From: JAHFTY01 sp964584785
Lineage (GTDB): Bacteria; Acidobacteriota; Terriglobia; 20CM-2-55-15
NCBI GenBank assembly: GCA_964584785.1
Contig: CAZPBY010000023.1
Span: forward strand, 28,348-92,347
Direction of reading: 5' to 3'
DNA: 64,000 bases
Shown here piece by piece: positions 1 to 8,663 of this stretch. Numbering within the stretch: the stretch's first letter is position 1; every line of letters begins with the position of its first letter. The notes beneath the pieces are model-generated. The model was not told the DNA's origin, made no database searches, and worked only from the letters and a program-made list of their open reading frames with translations. A program made the position numbers and the translations under genes.

Positions 1-614
1 TTCGGTATGACTTTGTAAAACAGAAGAATCGTGATCGAAAAGAAGGCGGCGGCAGTCAGATGCAAGAAAACCCGATCGACGGCCACCTGAAAAAAATGAA
101 TCGGCACGAATCCGACAATTGTCTGGACGAGGTTGTTAATCGCAACGAACGCGAGGGCGAGAAAGCAACAAACGGCAGTAAGTGTCAATCCGACGATCTG
201 GTTTTTCCAATACGGTCTGTCTTGCTCCACCTTCCACAAACGGTTCAAGCCTGCCTCAAGTGGGATAAACACACCCGCGGCGCCGAGAAATACCCAGAAC
301 ATCGAACCATAATTAAAATGCCTCCGGTACACTCCCACCGTCACTTCGAGATTACTGAGCAAAAAGTTGCGGCCGGTCGGATAGAAAATCTGTAACGCGT
401 TTTGCAGCGTCGTGTAACCGCCGTCCCAGTGCAGCAGGTGACGCATGATGGACAGCAGCAATACGCAGAACGGATAGAAGCCGATCAATGCCGCACATGC
501 CAGCGCCAGGCAAAACGCGTGCGTTTCCGTCTGCAGCACGAGGTACCGGAACAGCGGGTACAGGCTCTTTGCATGATGGACGAGATCTTTCAGCAGTTCT
601 CTCTTATCCATCAT
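1..614 (-). CDS. YihY/BrkB family inner-membrane protein (3' part beyond window)
   Basis: The reading frame is open from an ATG pair (614 and 611) to the left edge, so only the first ~204 residues are visible. They hold several hydrophobic segments and the family hallmark GVFIPLEAGLNRLWKV near residue 120, followed by ARG/LYS-rich turns. This family (once mis-named RNase BN) comprises integral membrane proteins of uncertain function, possibly transporters. It follows the transglutaminase-like gene by 10 bp on the same strand, so it is probably the third gene of a HEAT-cyclophilin operon. The family assignment is from recalled motif similarity; the C-terminus is not in the window. Confidence 0.8.
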   Translation of the reverse strand, partial: MMDKRELLKDLVHHAKSLYPLFRYLVLQTETHAFCLALACAALIGFYPFCVLLLSIMRHLLHWDGGYTTLQNALQIFYPTGRNFLLSNLEVTVGVYRRHFNYGSMFWVFLGAAGVFIPLEAGLNRLWKVEQDRPYWKNQIVGLTLTAVCCFLALAFVAINNLVQTIVGFVPIHFFQVAVDRVFLHLTAAAFFSITILLFYKVIP

Positions 615-624
615 TATTCCGCTG

Positions 625-1236
625 CTATTCGGCTCTGCCATACAGACCTGCCGTGAAAGAACGCCTGTCCATCTGCATGCGTTTATGCGTGGTGAGGATC
701 GGCGTATGGGAAATCGTCGTCAGGTACTCCGGAATTTTCCAGAGATCCCCTTCAGCCGTCATCCATCCAATACGATCAAAGCGCTGGAGGTTGACCGGCC
801 GCGAGTAAGCGCGAAGAGTTTTTTCTCCTTGAAGGTTGTAATAGTGCTCGAAGTAAGACATCACCAGTTCGCGCAACGACCGATAGACAGGCTCCCGAAA
901 GCGAAGACCGGAGTAGTTCGACTTCGCAATCGCGCCCCAGCAGTTGTGATCGCGGTAGATCGAAATCACGTGATCGTCGTCGCGCACCGACTCGAGATCC
1001 AGGATCAGCGGTGGCCGCCCTTCAACACGGAGCGCCGCCGCGGCGAAGAGCGCTCCCTCGAAGCAATGCGCGGTTTGATCACGGATCACGCGTCGAGGTG
1101 ACCGGCACGTTTCGCCGTCCTTCTCCTTGTTGTACGGCAAGTCGTCCAGGTACTTCTGAATTTTGTGGGGCGTCGATAAACTGCGTAAAACGCGGTACTC
1201 CTGCGGGCTAAGGTTGAACTTGTCTGCGGATCTCAA
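625..1236 (-). CDS. Transglutaminase-like (papain-fold) hypothetical protein
   Basis: A 203-residue soluble protein without signal peptide. It contains AHCFEGALFAAAAL (Cys58) followed by RDDDHVISIYRD (His89), the Cys-then-His order and spacing expected of transglutaminase-like cysteine hydrolases; a downstream Asp/Asn is harder to place. Substrate unknown. The start is a TTG at 1236, lying inside the last codons of the upstream HEAT-cyclophilin gene (29 bp overlap), which suggests translational coupling. The next gene starts 10 bp after its stop. It may be a conserved hypothetical rather than an active enzyme; the fold call is inference from the Cys/His context. Confidence 0.6.
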   Translation of the reverse strand: MRSADKFNLSPQEYRVLRSLSTPHKIQKYLDDLPYNKEKDGETCRSPRRVIRDQTAHCFEGALFAAAALRVEGRPPLILDLESVRDDDHVISIYRDHNCWGAIAKSNYSGLRFREPVYRSLRELVMSYFEHYYNLQGEKTLRAYSRPVNLQRFDRIGWMTAEGDLWKIPEYLTTISHTPILTTHKRMQMDRRSFTAGLYGRAE

Positions 1237-3049
1237 TGGATTCGATAACGTCTCCTTCCTGAATCTTGTCCACGTTTTCCATTCCCTGGATCACGCGCGC
1301 AAATACAGTGTAATTGTGGTCGAGCCGGAAATTGTCGATGAGGTTTATGAAAATCTGCGCGTCGCCCGTATCGCGGCCCCGAGTAGAGATGCCTAACGTC
1401 CCGCGCCGGTGCGACAGCAATCCGAGTTCGTCACGCATGAAATCCGGCGCGCCGACGTATTCATTGGCGCCCGGACTGCCGCCTTGCAGGACGAAATTCG
1501 GAACAATGCGATGCATCGTCAGTCCGTTGTAGTAGCGAGCGTCCGCCAGCTGCGCAAATGCCGCGACGGTGACCGGCGCTTCCTCCGGAATCAGCTGAAT
1601 CGTGAACGATCCTGCTTCGCGCATTTTGATCTGCGCGGACGCACCAGCAAGTCTCTGCAGGACGGCATCGGACGGCACGCGTTTTGTGGCGTACCGCTTC
1701 GTGTTCGGTTGCATGGGCGCGCCGCTCTTCTCAGCGATGATTTCCGCGGAGAGTTTGGCAACGGCTGGGTCGAAATCGGAAAGATATGAACGCAAATTTC
1801 CCGCGACTCGAACGTCGCCGAATTCCTTCAGCCGCTGAAGAATTTCGAGGCGAGCATCGCGCGAATTCGCCTTTTGCTCGCGCGTCATGCGCTCCAATGA
1901 GTTGAGCAGGGCATTGACCGCGAGCCGTCCGTCTTCCCAGCCCTTGAGCTTTCGCGCCGCGTCCAGCGTGAGGCCGTAATGAGTCGAGTCGATATTCTTC
2001 AAAGCGTCGCGAGGACTGACCATCGCGGCCGACATGACGTTCGGATGATTGTCGCGCGCGAGTCGCGCCAGCGTGCGGTCATCCTTGATGATTTTCGCGG
2101 CTTCCGCGGCGTACACTCGCGCCTGCCACACTTCGTGATCGGCAATCTTGGGCAATCGCTTGCGCGCCGATTCCGGGTCCACCTTCGCCAGCGAGACGAG
2201 GGCGTGCGCCTGTTTCCGCCAGTCCTTTTCGCTGTCGAACACACGCTCGGCCAGGCGCGGACTGCACTTGTTACCGAGCTGATCGATCGCGAGCAACGCC
2301 ACGTGCTCGCTGGGATCGCGAACGAGAGCCGCCGCGCGCTCACAGCTCGGCGCAACTTTGAGAGCTTCATAGCGGACGATGTATGAGGTGTCGTCCTTCC
2401 ACTGTTTCGACGCGATCACACCGAGACGGCGAACCTGTGGCTCCGGATCATCCAGTGCGAGTTTGATGATCTCCGGATCGGCATCCCCGGCGGCGTTCAG
2501 CGTCAGCATGAACAATTCCCGCATGACGGCATCCGAGTTGTTTTTGAATGCCTCCCGCACTGCAGCAATCGCGGTGGGACTGGGCTTAAGACTGCGATGC
2601 ATTCGGTAAAGCGCTTCAAGGCCTTTGGCCGCGCCCGTTCTGGCCGCGGTATCCGTATCCTTCAAGCCATTGACAAGGATGTCTTCGGCTGACGGCGGAC
2701 TCTCGCGCAGCCTGCCCGCTGTTTCGTAAACGATGGACCGAACGGACGCATCTCTTTCGGTACTCAGCAACGCTGGGGGGTCAATCGATGCATTCATCTG
2801 TCCCAGCGCATTGACTGCTTCCATGCGCACCCGCGCGTCGGGAGAAGTGAGCAACGGACGGACAGACCCGGCGAACTCGATTCGCTCGAGGCGTCCCATC
2901 GCGCGAACAGCCAAACGCTGGATTCGAGGATCGGGGCTATTCAGGGCATCGAGGATCGCGGCAGGTTGCTCCACCCGCGCGTCTTCAGCCTCAAGAATGG
3001 ATCGGTCGAAATAAAGCTGAAGAAAAAGGATGAGGAGGAGAGGCCACAT
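1208..3049 (-). CDS. Secreted HEAT-repeat protein with C-terminal cyclophilin-type peptidyl-prolyl isomerase
   Basis: About 613 residues from ATG 3049: a signal-peptide-like start (MWPLLLILFLQLYF), then HEAT-type helical repeats to about residue 440, then a cyclophilin domain. Cyclophilin active-site residues are visible: MHRIVPNFVLQGG (catalytic Arg, Phe, Gln), DAQIFINL and LDHNYTVFARV. Likely a periplasmic prolyl isomerase whose repeat arm binds clients. An upstream ATG at 3058 is in frame, but it overlaps a good -10 box, and promoter geometry favours 3049 on a leaderless transcript. First gene of a three-gene minus-strand unit. The fusion type is familiar in Acidobacteria-like genomes. Confidence 0.88.
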   Translation of the reverse strand: MWPLLLILFLQLYFDRSILEAEDARVEQPAAILDALNSPDPRIQRLAVRAMGRLERIEFAGSVRPLLTSPDARVRMEAVNALGQMNASIDPPALLSTERDASVRSIVYETAGRLRESPPSAEDILVNGLKDTDTAARTGAAKGLEALYRMHRSLKPSPTAIAAVREAFKNNSDAVMRELFMLTLNAAGDADPEIIKLALDDPEPQVRRLGVIASKQWKDDTSYIVRYEALKVAPSCERAAALVRDPSEHVALLAIDQLGNKCSPRLAERVFDSEKDWRKQAHALVSLAKVDPESARKRLPKIADHEVWQARVYAAEAAKIIKDDRTLARLARDNHPNVMSAAMVSPRDALKNIDSTHYGLTLDAARKLKGWEDGRLAVNALLNSLERMTREQKANSRDARLEILQRLKEFGDVRVAGNLRSYLSDFDPAVAKLSAEIIAEKSGAPMQPNTKRYATKRVPSDAVLQRLAGASAQIKMREAGSFTIQLIPEEAPVTVAAFAQLADARYYNGLTMHRIVPNFVLQGGSPGANEYVGAPDFMRDELGLLSHRRGTLGISTRGRDTGDAQIFINLIDNFRLDHNYTVFARVIQGMENVDKIQEGDVIESIEIRRQVQP

Positions 3050-3056
3050 GCCGCCC

Positions 3057-3085
3057 ATTTAAGAGGGGATTTAACGCGCGGTCAA
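3057..3085 (-). promoter_or_regulatory. Sigma70-type promoter, predicted leaderless, for the HEAT-cyclophilin gene
   Basis: Minus-strand TTGACC (3085-3080), exactly 17 nt, then TTAAAT (3062-3057), then 7 nt to ATG 3049. A transcript starting 6-8 nt after the -10 box would begin at or next to the start codon, leaving no Shine-Dalgarno. Confidence 0.5.
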
Positions 3086-3090
3086 GCTTA

Positions 3091-3096
3091 TATAAA
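3091..3096 (+). promoter_or_regulatory. Possible -10 box for the aminotransferase gene
   Basis: TATAAA on the plus strand, 35 nt before the TTG start at 3131; no convincing -35 at 16-18 nt. The gene has its own Shine-Dalgarno (AGGCGGAG near 3115-3122), so a short leader is expected. Confidence 0.25.
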
Positions 3097-3130
3097 CTGC
3101 GCTGCTAAACTTTAGAGGCGGAGTTTTGTT

Positions 3131-4294
3131 TTGAATTTTTCACGGTTGGCGAATGAGTTGGCGGGTGTGAAGAATCCGTTGTACTCGCTTCGCGACGAGA
3201 TGAAAGCAGAGGGCAAGCCCATCGTGGACCTGGTCCGCGGCAACGTCAATGAACACGGCATCGTTTTCCCGCCGGACGCGTTGATGGAAATCCTGGCCGA
3301 GGCACTCGGATCGTCGCGCGTCTACAAGCCGGATTCGCTGGGCCAATCCTCAGCACGCGAGGCGATCGCGAAGCATTACGCGGAACTCCGGATCCAGCCG
3401 GATCAAATTGTCATCACACCCGGCACGAGCGTCTCGTACTGGTATGCCTTCAAACTTCTTGCTGAGTCCGGAGACGAAATTCTGTGTCCGCAGCCTTCTT
3501 ACCCGCTCTTCGACTACATTGCCCGGATTTGCGGCGTTCGGATGACGAACTACCGTCTGCTCGAATCCCGCGACTGGGCGATCGATCTCGAGTATTTGGA
3601 AAATCAGATCACGACGCGAACACGGGCCATCGTGCTCATTTCGCCACACAACCCGACGGGAATGGTCGCGGACTCCGCACAACTAGAGGGCCTCGCCGAT
3701 ATTGCGATGCGCCACCGCCTGGCCATCATCTCGGACGAAGTATTCAGCGAATTCCTGTTCGACATCGCGCCGCTTCCACGAGCGGCTTCAACCAAAGCGC
3801 CGCTCGTTTTCACATTGAACGGGTTTTCAAAGATGTTTGCGTTGCCCGGGATCAAGCTGGGGTGGATGGTCGTGTCGGGTGACGACGCATTGGTGCGCAA
3901 GTCGGTTTCTGCGCTCGAAATGGTTTCCGATACGTTTTTGCCGGTTAACGAGATGGTTCAGTTTTCGGTGCCGCATATTTTTTCTCGAGGCAAAAACTTT
4001 CAGCAAACCTATAAGGAATGGGTTCGCAAGTGTCACGATCTTGCAATGTCGAACCTTGCCGACGTCGATTTTGTTCGGCCTGCCGGCGGGTTCTACGTCA
4101 CGATCCCGACTTTCGAGGAAGAGGATCAGGCGTCGAAGGAACTTCTGCGGGATCACGGGATACTGACGCATCCGGGTTACTACTACGACATCAAACCGAA
4201 CCATCTGGTCATGACCTTCATTCACGATCACCGCGACCTGCCGAAGTGTTTTCGACGAATCAGCATCGCCGCCCGCCTGCACAGCGGTGCATGA
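3131..4294 (+). CDS. PLP-dependent aminotransferase, class I/II
   Basis: 387 residues with the fold-type I aminotransferase signature: SPHNPTG (Asn174), ISDEVFSEF (Asp202, contacts the pyridine nitrogen) and GFSKMFALPG with the Schiff-base Lys234. It transfers amino groups between an amino acid and a 2-oxo acid; the donor cannot be read from sequence. The start is a TTG preceded by AGGCGGAG with good spacing, and no ATG lies near. It diverges from the HEAT-cyclophilin gene and is followed 55 bp later by a separately Shine-Dalgarno-led amidohydrolase. An aspartate/aromatic-type enzyme is plausible. Confidence 0.85.
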   Translation: MNFSRLANELAGVKNPLYSLRDEMKAEGKPIVDLVRGNVNEHGIVFPPDALMEILAEALGSSRVYKPDSLGQSSAREAIAKHYAELRIQPDQIVITPGTSVSYWYAFKLLAESGDEILCPQPSYPLFDYIARICGVRMTNYRLLESRDWAIDLEYLENQITTRTRAIVLISPHNPTGMVADSAQLEGLADIAMRHRLAIISDEVFSEFLFDIAPLPRAASTKAPLVFTLNGFSKMFALPGIKLGWMVVSGDDALVRKSVSALEMVSDTFLPVNEMVQFSVPHIFSRGKNFQQTYKEWVRKCHDLAMSNLADVDFVRPAGGFYVTIPTFEEEDQASKELLRDHGILTHPGYYYDIKPNHLVMTFIHDHRDLPKCFRRISIAARLHSGA

Positions 4295-4349
4295 ATTCAG
4301 CGCGGCGCCGCTTTGGTATAGAATCCCCGGTATTCGAGGAGGAATTCTT

Positions 4350-5936
4350 ATGAAACGCGTCGGGCGCGCTGTGCGGATAGGCCTCGTTCTGACCATGCTG
4401 GCGACACCGGTACTCACTCAATCCACGAGCAAGCTGGATCAACTGAAGAAAGAAGCCACGGCGGACGTGGACCAGATGAAGGATTTTTCCGCCACGATGG
4501 TGGATCAAGTCTTCAGCTATGGCGAACTGGGATTTCAGGAGTTCGAGACTTCGCGTTATCTCATCGATGTTCTGAAGAAGAACGGATTTCAGGTGAGGGA
4601 AGGGATCTCCGGAATTCCAACAGCATGGGTGGCAACCTGGGGAAGCGGCAAGCCCGTGGTCGCGCTCGGCAGCGATATCGACGGCATCCCCAAGGCATCG
4701 CAGAAGCCCGGCGTCGGCTACCACGATCCGATCATCGAAGGCGCGCCCGGCCACGGTGAAGGGCACAATTCCGGTGTACCTCTCAATATCACAGCTGCTC
4801 TCGCAGTGAAGAAGATCATGGAGCGCGAGAAGATGCCAGGTACGTTGATGCTCTGGCCGGGAGTGGCTGAAGAGTTGTTGGGATCGAAAGCGTTCTTCGT
4901 TCGTGATGGTTTGTTCAAGGACGTCGATATCTGCCTTTTCACGCACGTCGCCAACAACCTCACGGTCAGCTACGGTCCAACCGACGGAAGCGGGCTCATC
5001 TCGATGGAATACTCGTTTCACGGCGAGGCTGCGCACGCGGCCGCCGCGCCATGGCGTGGACGAAGCGCGCTCGACGCGGTGGAGTTGATGGATGTGGGCT
5101 GGAACTTCCGTCGTGAACACCTGCGCACACAGCAACGCTCGCACTACATCATTTCCGACGGCGGCGATCAACCGAACGTTGTGCCATCCGAAGCCTCGGT
5201 CTGGTATTACTTCCGCGAAGTCGATTATCCGCACATGGCCGAAATGCTCGAGATCGGCAACACGATGGCGCAGGGCGCGGCGATGATGACGGGAACAAAA
5301 ATGTCGCAGCGGATTCTGGGCGAGGCCTGGCCCGGACATTTCAACAAGACCGTTGCGGAGGTCACTTACGAAAACATCAAGGCCGTTGGATTGCCGACCT
5401 GGTCCGAGGCGGACCAGACTTTGGCGAAAGGCATTCAGCGCGAGATGGGCTCGAGACCGGAAGGGCTCGCGATGAAATTGGGTCCTCTCCCCGAACCGCT
5501 CAAGGAACCGCAGGGTGGTGGGTCGGATGACATCGGGGATATCTCGTGGACAGTCCCAACGATCACCTTGCGTTATCCCTCGAACATTCCGGGTCTGCCC
5601 GGCCACCATTGGGCAAACGCGGTGTCGATGGCCACGCCGATCGCGCACAAAGGCGTCACCGCCGGAGCGAAAGTGCAAGCCATGACGGTTCTGGATCTGT
5701 TGATGAAGCCCGAAAAGATCCGCGAAGCGTGGGATTACTTCCGCAATGTTCAGACGAAGGACCAGAAATACTTAGCGTTCATCACGAAAGACGACAAACC
5801 GGCAACGCACCTCAATACCGAAACCCTCGCCAAGTTCAGGCCGGAAATGCGCAAGTATTACTTCGATCCGACGAAATACAAAAACTACCTCGACCAGCTC
5901 GGCATCAAGTACCCGACGGTTCGCGAGCCGAAGTAA
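4350..5936 (+). CDS. Secreted M20-type amidohydrolase, AbgB-like
   Basis: 528 residues starting at ATG 4350, behind a strong GAGGAGG; a longer in-frame start at 4287 lacks this. The N-terminus is a signal peptide (MKRVGRAVRIGLVLTMLATP). Metal-binding M20 elements include GAPGHGEGHNSG and EELLGSKAFFV, and a lid/dimerisation stretch with FHGEAAHAAAAPWRGRSALDAVELMDVG. Length and motifs resemble the p-aminobenzoyl-glutamate hydrolase subunit B family, which cleaves N-acyl amino acid amides. Its export suggests scavenging of peptides or acylated amino acids. A long inverted repeat lies just after the stop. Confidence 0.85.
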   Translation: MKRVGRAVRIGLVLTMLATPVLTQSTSKLDQLKKEATADVDQMKDFSATMVDQVFSYGELGFQEFETSRYLIDVLKKNGFQVREGISGIPTAWVATWGSGKPVVALGSDIDGIPKASQKPGVGYHDPIIEGAPGHGEGHNSGVPLNITAALAVKKIMEREKMPGTLMLWPGVAEELLGSKAFFVRDGLFKDVDICLFTHVANNLTVSYGPTDGSGLISMEYSFHGEAAHAAAAPWRGRSALDAVELMDVGWNFRREHLRTQQRSHYIISDGGDQPNVVPSEASVWYYFREVDYPHMAEMLEIGNTMAQGAAMMTGTKMSQRILGEAWPGHFNKTVAEVTYENIKAVGLPTWSEADQTLAKGIQREMGSRPEGLAMKLGPLPEPLKEPQGGGSDDIGDISWTVPTITLRYPSNIPGLPGHHWANAVSMATPIAHKGVTAGAKVQAMTVLDLLMKPEKIREAWDYFRNVQTKDQKYLAFITKDDKPATHLNTETLAKFRPEMRKYYFDPTKYKNYLDQLGIKYPTVREPK

Positions 5937-5940
5937 GGAA

Positions 5941-5985
5941 GATTCGGGGACGCACACCTGAACTGCGGTGTGGCGTCCCTGAATC
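5941..5985 (+). repeat. Long imperfect inverted repeat (hairpin) after the amidohydrolase gene
   Basis: The two arms, GATTCGGGGACGCACACC and its near-complement ending GGCGTCCCTGAATC, pair over about 18 positions with one mismatch and one bulge around an 8-nt loop. No T-run follows, so it is not a classical intrinsic terminator. It may act as a transcript-end or RNA-stability element, or be a dispersed intergenic palindrome. Confidence 0.6.
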
Positions 5986-6008
5986 TCGCAACAGCCCGGG
6001 TCCACTGC

Positions 6009-6014
6009 TACAAT
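6009..6014 (+). promoter_or_regulatory. -10 box (TACAAT) just upstream of the AGPS gene
   Basis: TACAAT matches the consensus at 5 of 6 positions and ends 7 nt before the TTG at 6022; no Shine-Dalgarno precedes that start. The spacing fits the leaderless pattern seen at other unit heads. No clear -35 was found. Confidence 0.4.
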
Positions 6015-6021
6015 CCTTGAC

Positions 6022-7860
6022 TTGAGTAGCCACATGATCCAATCCTCTGACGACTTTTCAACCATATCGCGCCGTTCTCCCGCGCCGGACGGGTCTTTCA
6101 TCATTCCGAAACCGCCGCCTCCTCCCGGTCCGGACGAAGCCGAGAGCCTCGACGTTTGGGGTTTCAGCGACACGCATTTTGACGTCAGCCGAAATGGCCA
6201 TGTGATGATCCGCGGATCGCGCTATGAATTGAGCGGCAAGGAACTGCCGCGCTTCTTTCCATGGGTTCGCGAAGTACTCGCAGTCGATCTCGATCCGCGT
6301 GACGTTCATCAGCCGCACTATCCCACTCTCATTCCCGAACCGCAGATCTCGGCCGAGTTTTTATCGGACCTGCATGACTTTCTCAGCGAGCGCCAGATCG
6401 AAATGGATGGCGAACAACGTCTGCGGCACGGTCATGGGCACACTCAGGAGGAAATGTACGCGATCAAGTACGCGTCGTTGGGCCGAATCCCGGATCTCAT
6501 CGTGTATCCGGAGGATGAAGCGCAGGTCGTGAGGCTGGTCGAAGCGGGAAAGAAACATGACGTTTCGTTGATTCCGTACGGCGGCGGCACGAACGTCACG
6601 GACGCCTTACGATGCCATGGCCATGAGCAACGAACGATCGTCTCTGTCGACATGCGCCGGATGAATCGAATCGTCTGGATCGACCGCGCGAACATGATGG
6701 CCTGCATTCAAGCCGGGGCGGTCGGCCGTCACATCATGGCCGAACTCAAGAAGTACGGGGTGACGATGGGTCATGAACCCGACAGCGTCGAGTTTTCGAC
6801 GCTGGGCGGATGGGTCGCGACAAATGCCAGCGGCATGAAAAAGAATCGATACGGCAACATTGAGGATCTCGTCCTCGATGTCAATGTCGTCACTGCCGCG
6901 GGAACGCTTCAACGCACAGGCGCTTCGCCGCGCGAATCGATAGGTCTCGATCTGAGACGCCTGATGTTCGGATCGGAAGGCACGCTGGGGATCATCACGT
7001 CGGCCATCGTCAAAATCTTTCCGCTGCCCGAATCGCAGGAATATGGATCGGTGCTGTTTCCGACATTCGAGGACGGATTCAAATTCATTTACGAGATGAC
7101 CCGCGAGTCCACCCCTCCCGCGAGCGTCCGGCTTGTCGATAACCTTCAGTTTCAGTTCGGCCTCGCATTGAAACCCAGGACCGGCGGCCTTGGGACGCTG
7201 AAAAGCAGGATCGAGAGATTTTTCGTGACAAGAATCAAGGGCTTCGACCCTTACAAGATGGTTGCGCTGACGCTCGTTTTCGAAGGAACGCGCACGGAAG
7301 TCGAGCAGCAAAAGCGCGACGTCTATCGCATTGCCGAACGGCACGGCGGCATGAAGGCAGGCGATGAAAACGGCCGCCGCGGATATCAGCTGACATACAG
7401 CATCGCCTACATACGCGACTTCCTGATGCCGTACTACATCATTGCGGAGTCCTTCGAGACATCTGTTTCGTGGAGCGACACGCTCACCCTTTGCGATAAC
7501 GTCAAGCAGAAGCTGATTGCCGAATATGCGCGGCGGGGACTGCCGGGCAAACCGTTCGTCACGGCGCGCATTACCCAGGTCTATCGTACCGGCGTTTGCG
7601 TGTACTTCTATTTCGGCTTCTGCTACAAAGGCATTCCCAATCCTCACGAGGTTTACCTCGAGTTGGAAAACGTTGCCCGCGATGAAATTCTCAGGTCGGG
7701 CGGATCGCTTTCCCACCATCACGGCGTCGGCAAATTGCGGCGCGCATTTTTGCCGCGCATCATGTCCGAAACGACGCTTCAGCTGAAAAGGGATTTGAAG
7801 AAGAGTCTCGACCCGATGAATCTTTTCGGAGCGGGCAACCAGGATCTGGACATTAGATGA
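6022..7860 (+). CDS. Alkyldihydroxyacetonephosphate synthase-like FAD enzyme (AGPS type)
   Basis: 612 residues aligning, from memory, with mammalian AGPS over the whole length. Visible features: N-terminal WGFSDTHF region, PCMH FAD-binding motif PYGGGTNVT (186-194), HEPDSVEFSTLGGW (251-264), GSEGTLGIIT (318-327), the VYFYFGF segment and the essential triple-His stretch SLSHHHGVGKLRR (His565-567). AGPS exchanges the acyl chain of acyl-DHAP for a fatty alcohol, creating the ether bond of ether lipids. Start is TTG 6022 (promoter spacing) or ATG 6034. The stop overlaps the SDR start by ATGA, so the two are translationally coupled. No FMN or DHAP acyltransferase gene is adjacent. Confidence 0.85.
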   Translation: MSSHMIQSSDDFSTISRRSPAPDGSFIIPKPPPPPGPDEAESLDVWGFSDTHFDVSRNGHVMIRGSRYELSGKELPRFFPWVREVLAVDLDPRDVHQPHYPTLIPEPQISAEFLSDLHDFLSERQIEMDGEQRLRHGHGHTQEEMYAIKYASLGRIPDLIVYPEDEAQVVRLVEAGKKHDVSLIPYGGGTNVTDALRCHGHEQRTIVSVDMRRMNRIVWIDRANMMACIQAGAVGRHIMAELKKYGVTMGHEPDSVEFSTLGGWVATNASGMKKNRYGNIEDLVLDVNVVTAAGTLQRTGASPRESIGLDLRRLMFGSEGTLGIITSAIVKIFPLPESQEYGSVLFPTFEDGFKFIYEMTRESTPPASVRLVDNLQFQFGLALKPRTGGLGTLKSRIERFFVTRIKGFDPYKMVALTLVFEGTRTEVEQQKRDVYRIAERHGGMKAGDENGRRGYQLTYSIAYIRDFLMPYYIIAESFETSVSWSDTLTLCDNVKQKLIAEYARRGLPGKPFVTARITQVYRTGVCVYFYFGFCYKGIPNPHEVYLELENVARDEILRSGGSLSHHHGVGKLRRAFLPRIMSETTLQLKRDLKKSLDPMNLFGAGNQDLDIR

Positions 7861-8651
7861 GCGCCGGCGAGAGATGGGCCATCATCACGGGCGCGTCTTC
7901 GGGAATTGGAAAGGCGTTGGCGTATCAGTTCGCTGCGGGCGGTTTCAACGTGTTCATCACCGCGAGGAATGGCGCGGCGTTATCGGACGTGGCGTCGGAA
8001 TGCTCCGCGAGATTTGGCGTCGAAACGGAAGTGCTGGCCGTCGATCTTTCACAAATGGAATCCGTTGACCGTCTGATCGATGTGATCACGTCGAAGTCGC
8101 ACGACTACGAAATTCTGGTGAACAACGCCGGTTTCGGGGTTCACGGGCCGTTCGCATCGACAGACGTCGAGCCCAACATTCAGCTGGTCCAGGTGCAAAT
8201 CACAGCAGCGCTAAAGCTGACGCGAGCCGTATTGCCGTCCATGATCGCACGGCGCAGCGGCAGGATTCTGAATGTCGCGTCGGTGTACTCGTTTTCTCCC
8301 GTTCCCCTTCAATCCGTTTACAGCGCGTGCAAATCGTTCCTGTTTTCGTTTTCTTCAGCGTTGAGATACGAGCTCAAGGAAACCGGTGTCACCGTGACGC
8401 TGTTTTGCCCGGGCGTCACGCAGACCGAATTCCGGCAGCGTGCGGGCATCGCGGAAAAGCGGAAGGATTCCGGAATGACCGCCGAAGCCGCTGCGCACAT
8501 CGCTTATGTCGAGACGCTGCGAGGCAGGCACGTTGTGGTTCCCGGGTTCTGGAACCGCCTCTACGTCACAATTGCCCGACTATTGCCGAATGCCGCAATC
8601 CCGGGTATCGTCCGATTCATTAATCGTCAGCGGGGGCACAGTCATTCTTAG
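7857..8651 (+). CDS. Short-chain dehydrogenase/reductase, coupled to AGPS
   Basis: 264 residues with the classical SDR pattern: nucleotide-binding TGASSGIGKALA near residue 11, NNAG at about 90, catalytic Ser in NVASVYSF, and YSACK (Tyr/Lys). The ATGA overlap with the AGPS-like gene implies coupled synthesis and a shared pathway. In animals the ketone of alkyl-DHAP is reduced by an SDR (PexRAP/DHRS7B). By analogy this enzyme could reduce alkyl-DHAP to alkyl-glycerol-3-phosphate, but this is inference; SDR sequence alone does not reveal substrate. Confidence 0.85.
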   Translation: MSAGERWAIITGASSGIGKALAYQFAAGGFNVFITARNGAALSDVASECSARFGVETEVLAVDLSQMESVDRLIDVITSKSHDYEILVNNAGFGVHGPFASTDVEPNIQLVQVQITAALKLTRAVLPSMIARRSGRILNVASVYSFSPVPLQSVYSACKSFLFSFSSALRYELKETGVTVTLFCPGVTQTEFRQRAGIAEKRKDSGMTAEAAAHIAYVETLRGRHVVVPGFWNRLYVTIARLLPNAAIPGIVRFINRQRGHSHS

Positions 8652-8663
8652 ATCGGAGGACGT

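Noticed and set aside
4260..5678. 472-codon minus-strand frame opposite the AbgB-like gene
   Set aside because: Composition (His/Arg rich, no motifs) is typical of an antisense shadow; the plus strand has signal peptide, motifs and Shine-Dalgarno.
6607..7722. 371-codon minus-strand frame opposite the AGPS-like gene
   Set aside because: Antisense shadow; the AGPS frame has full-length family similarity.
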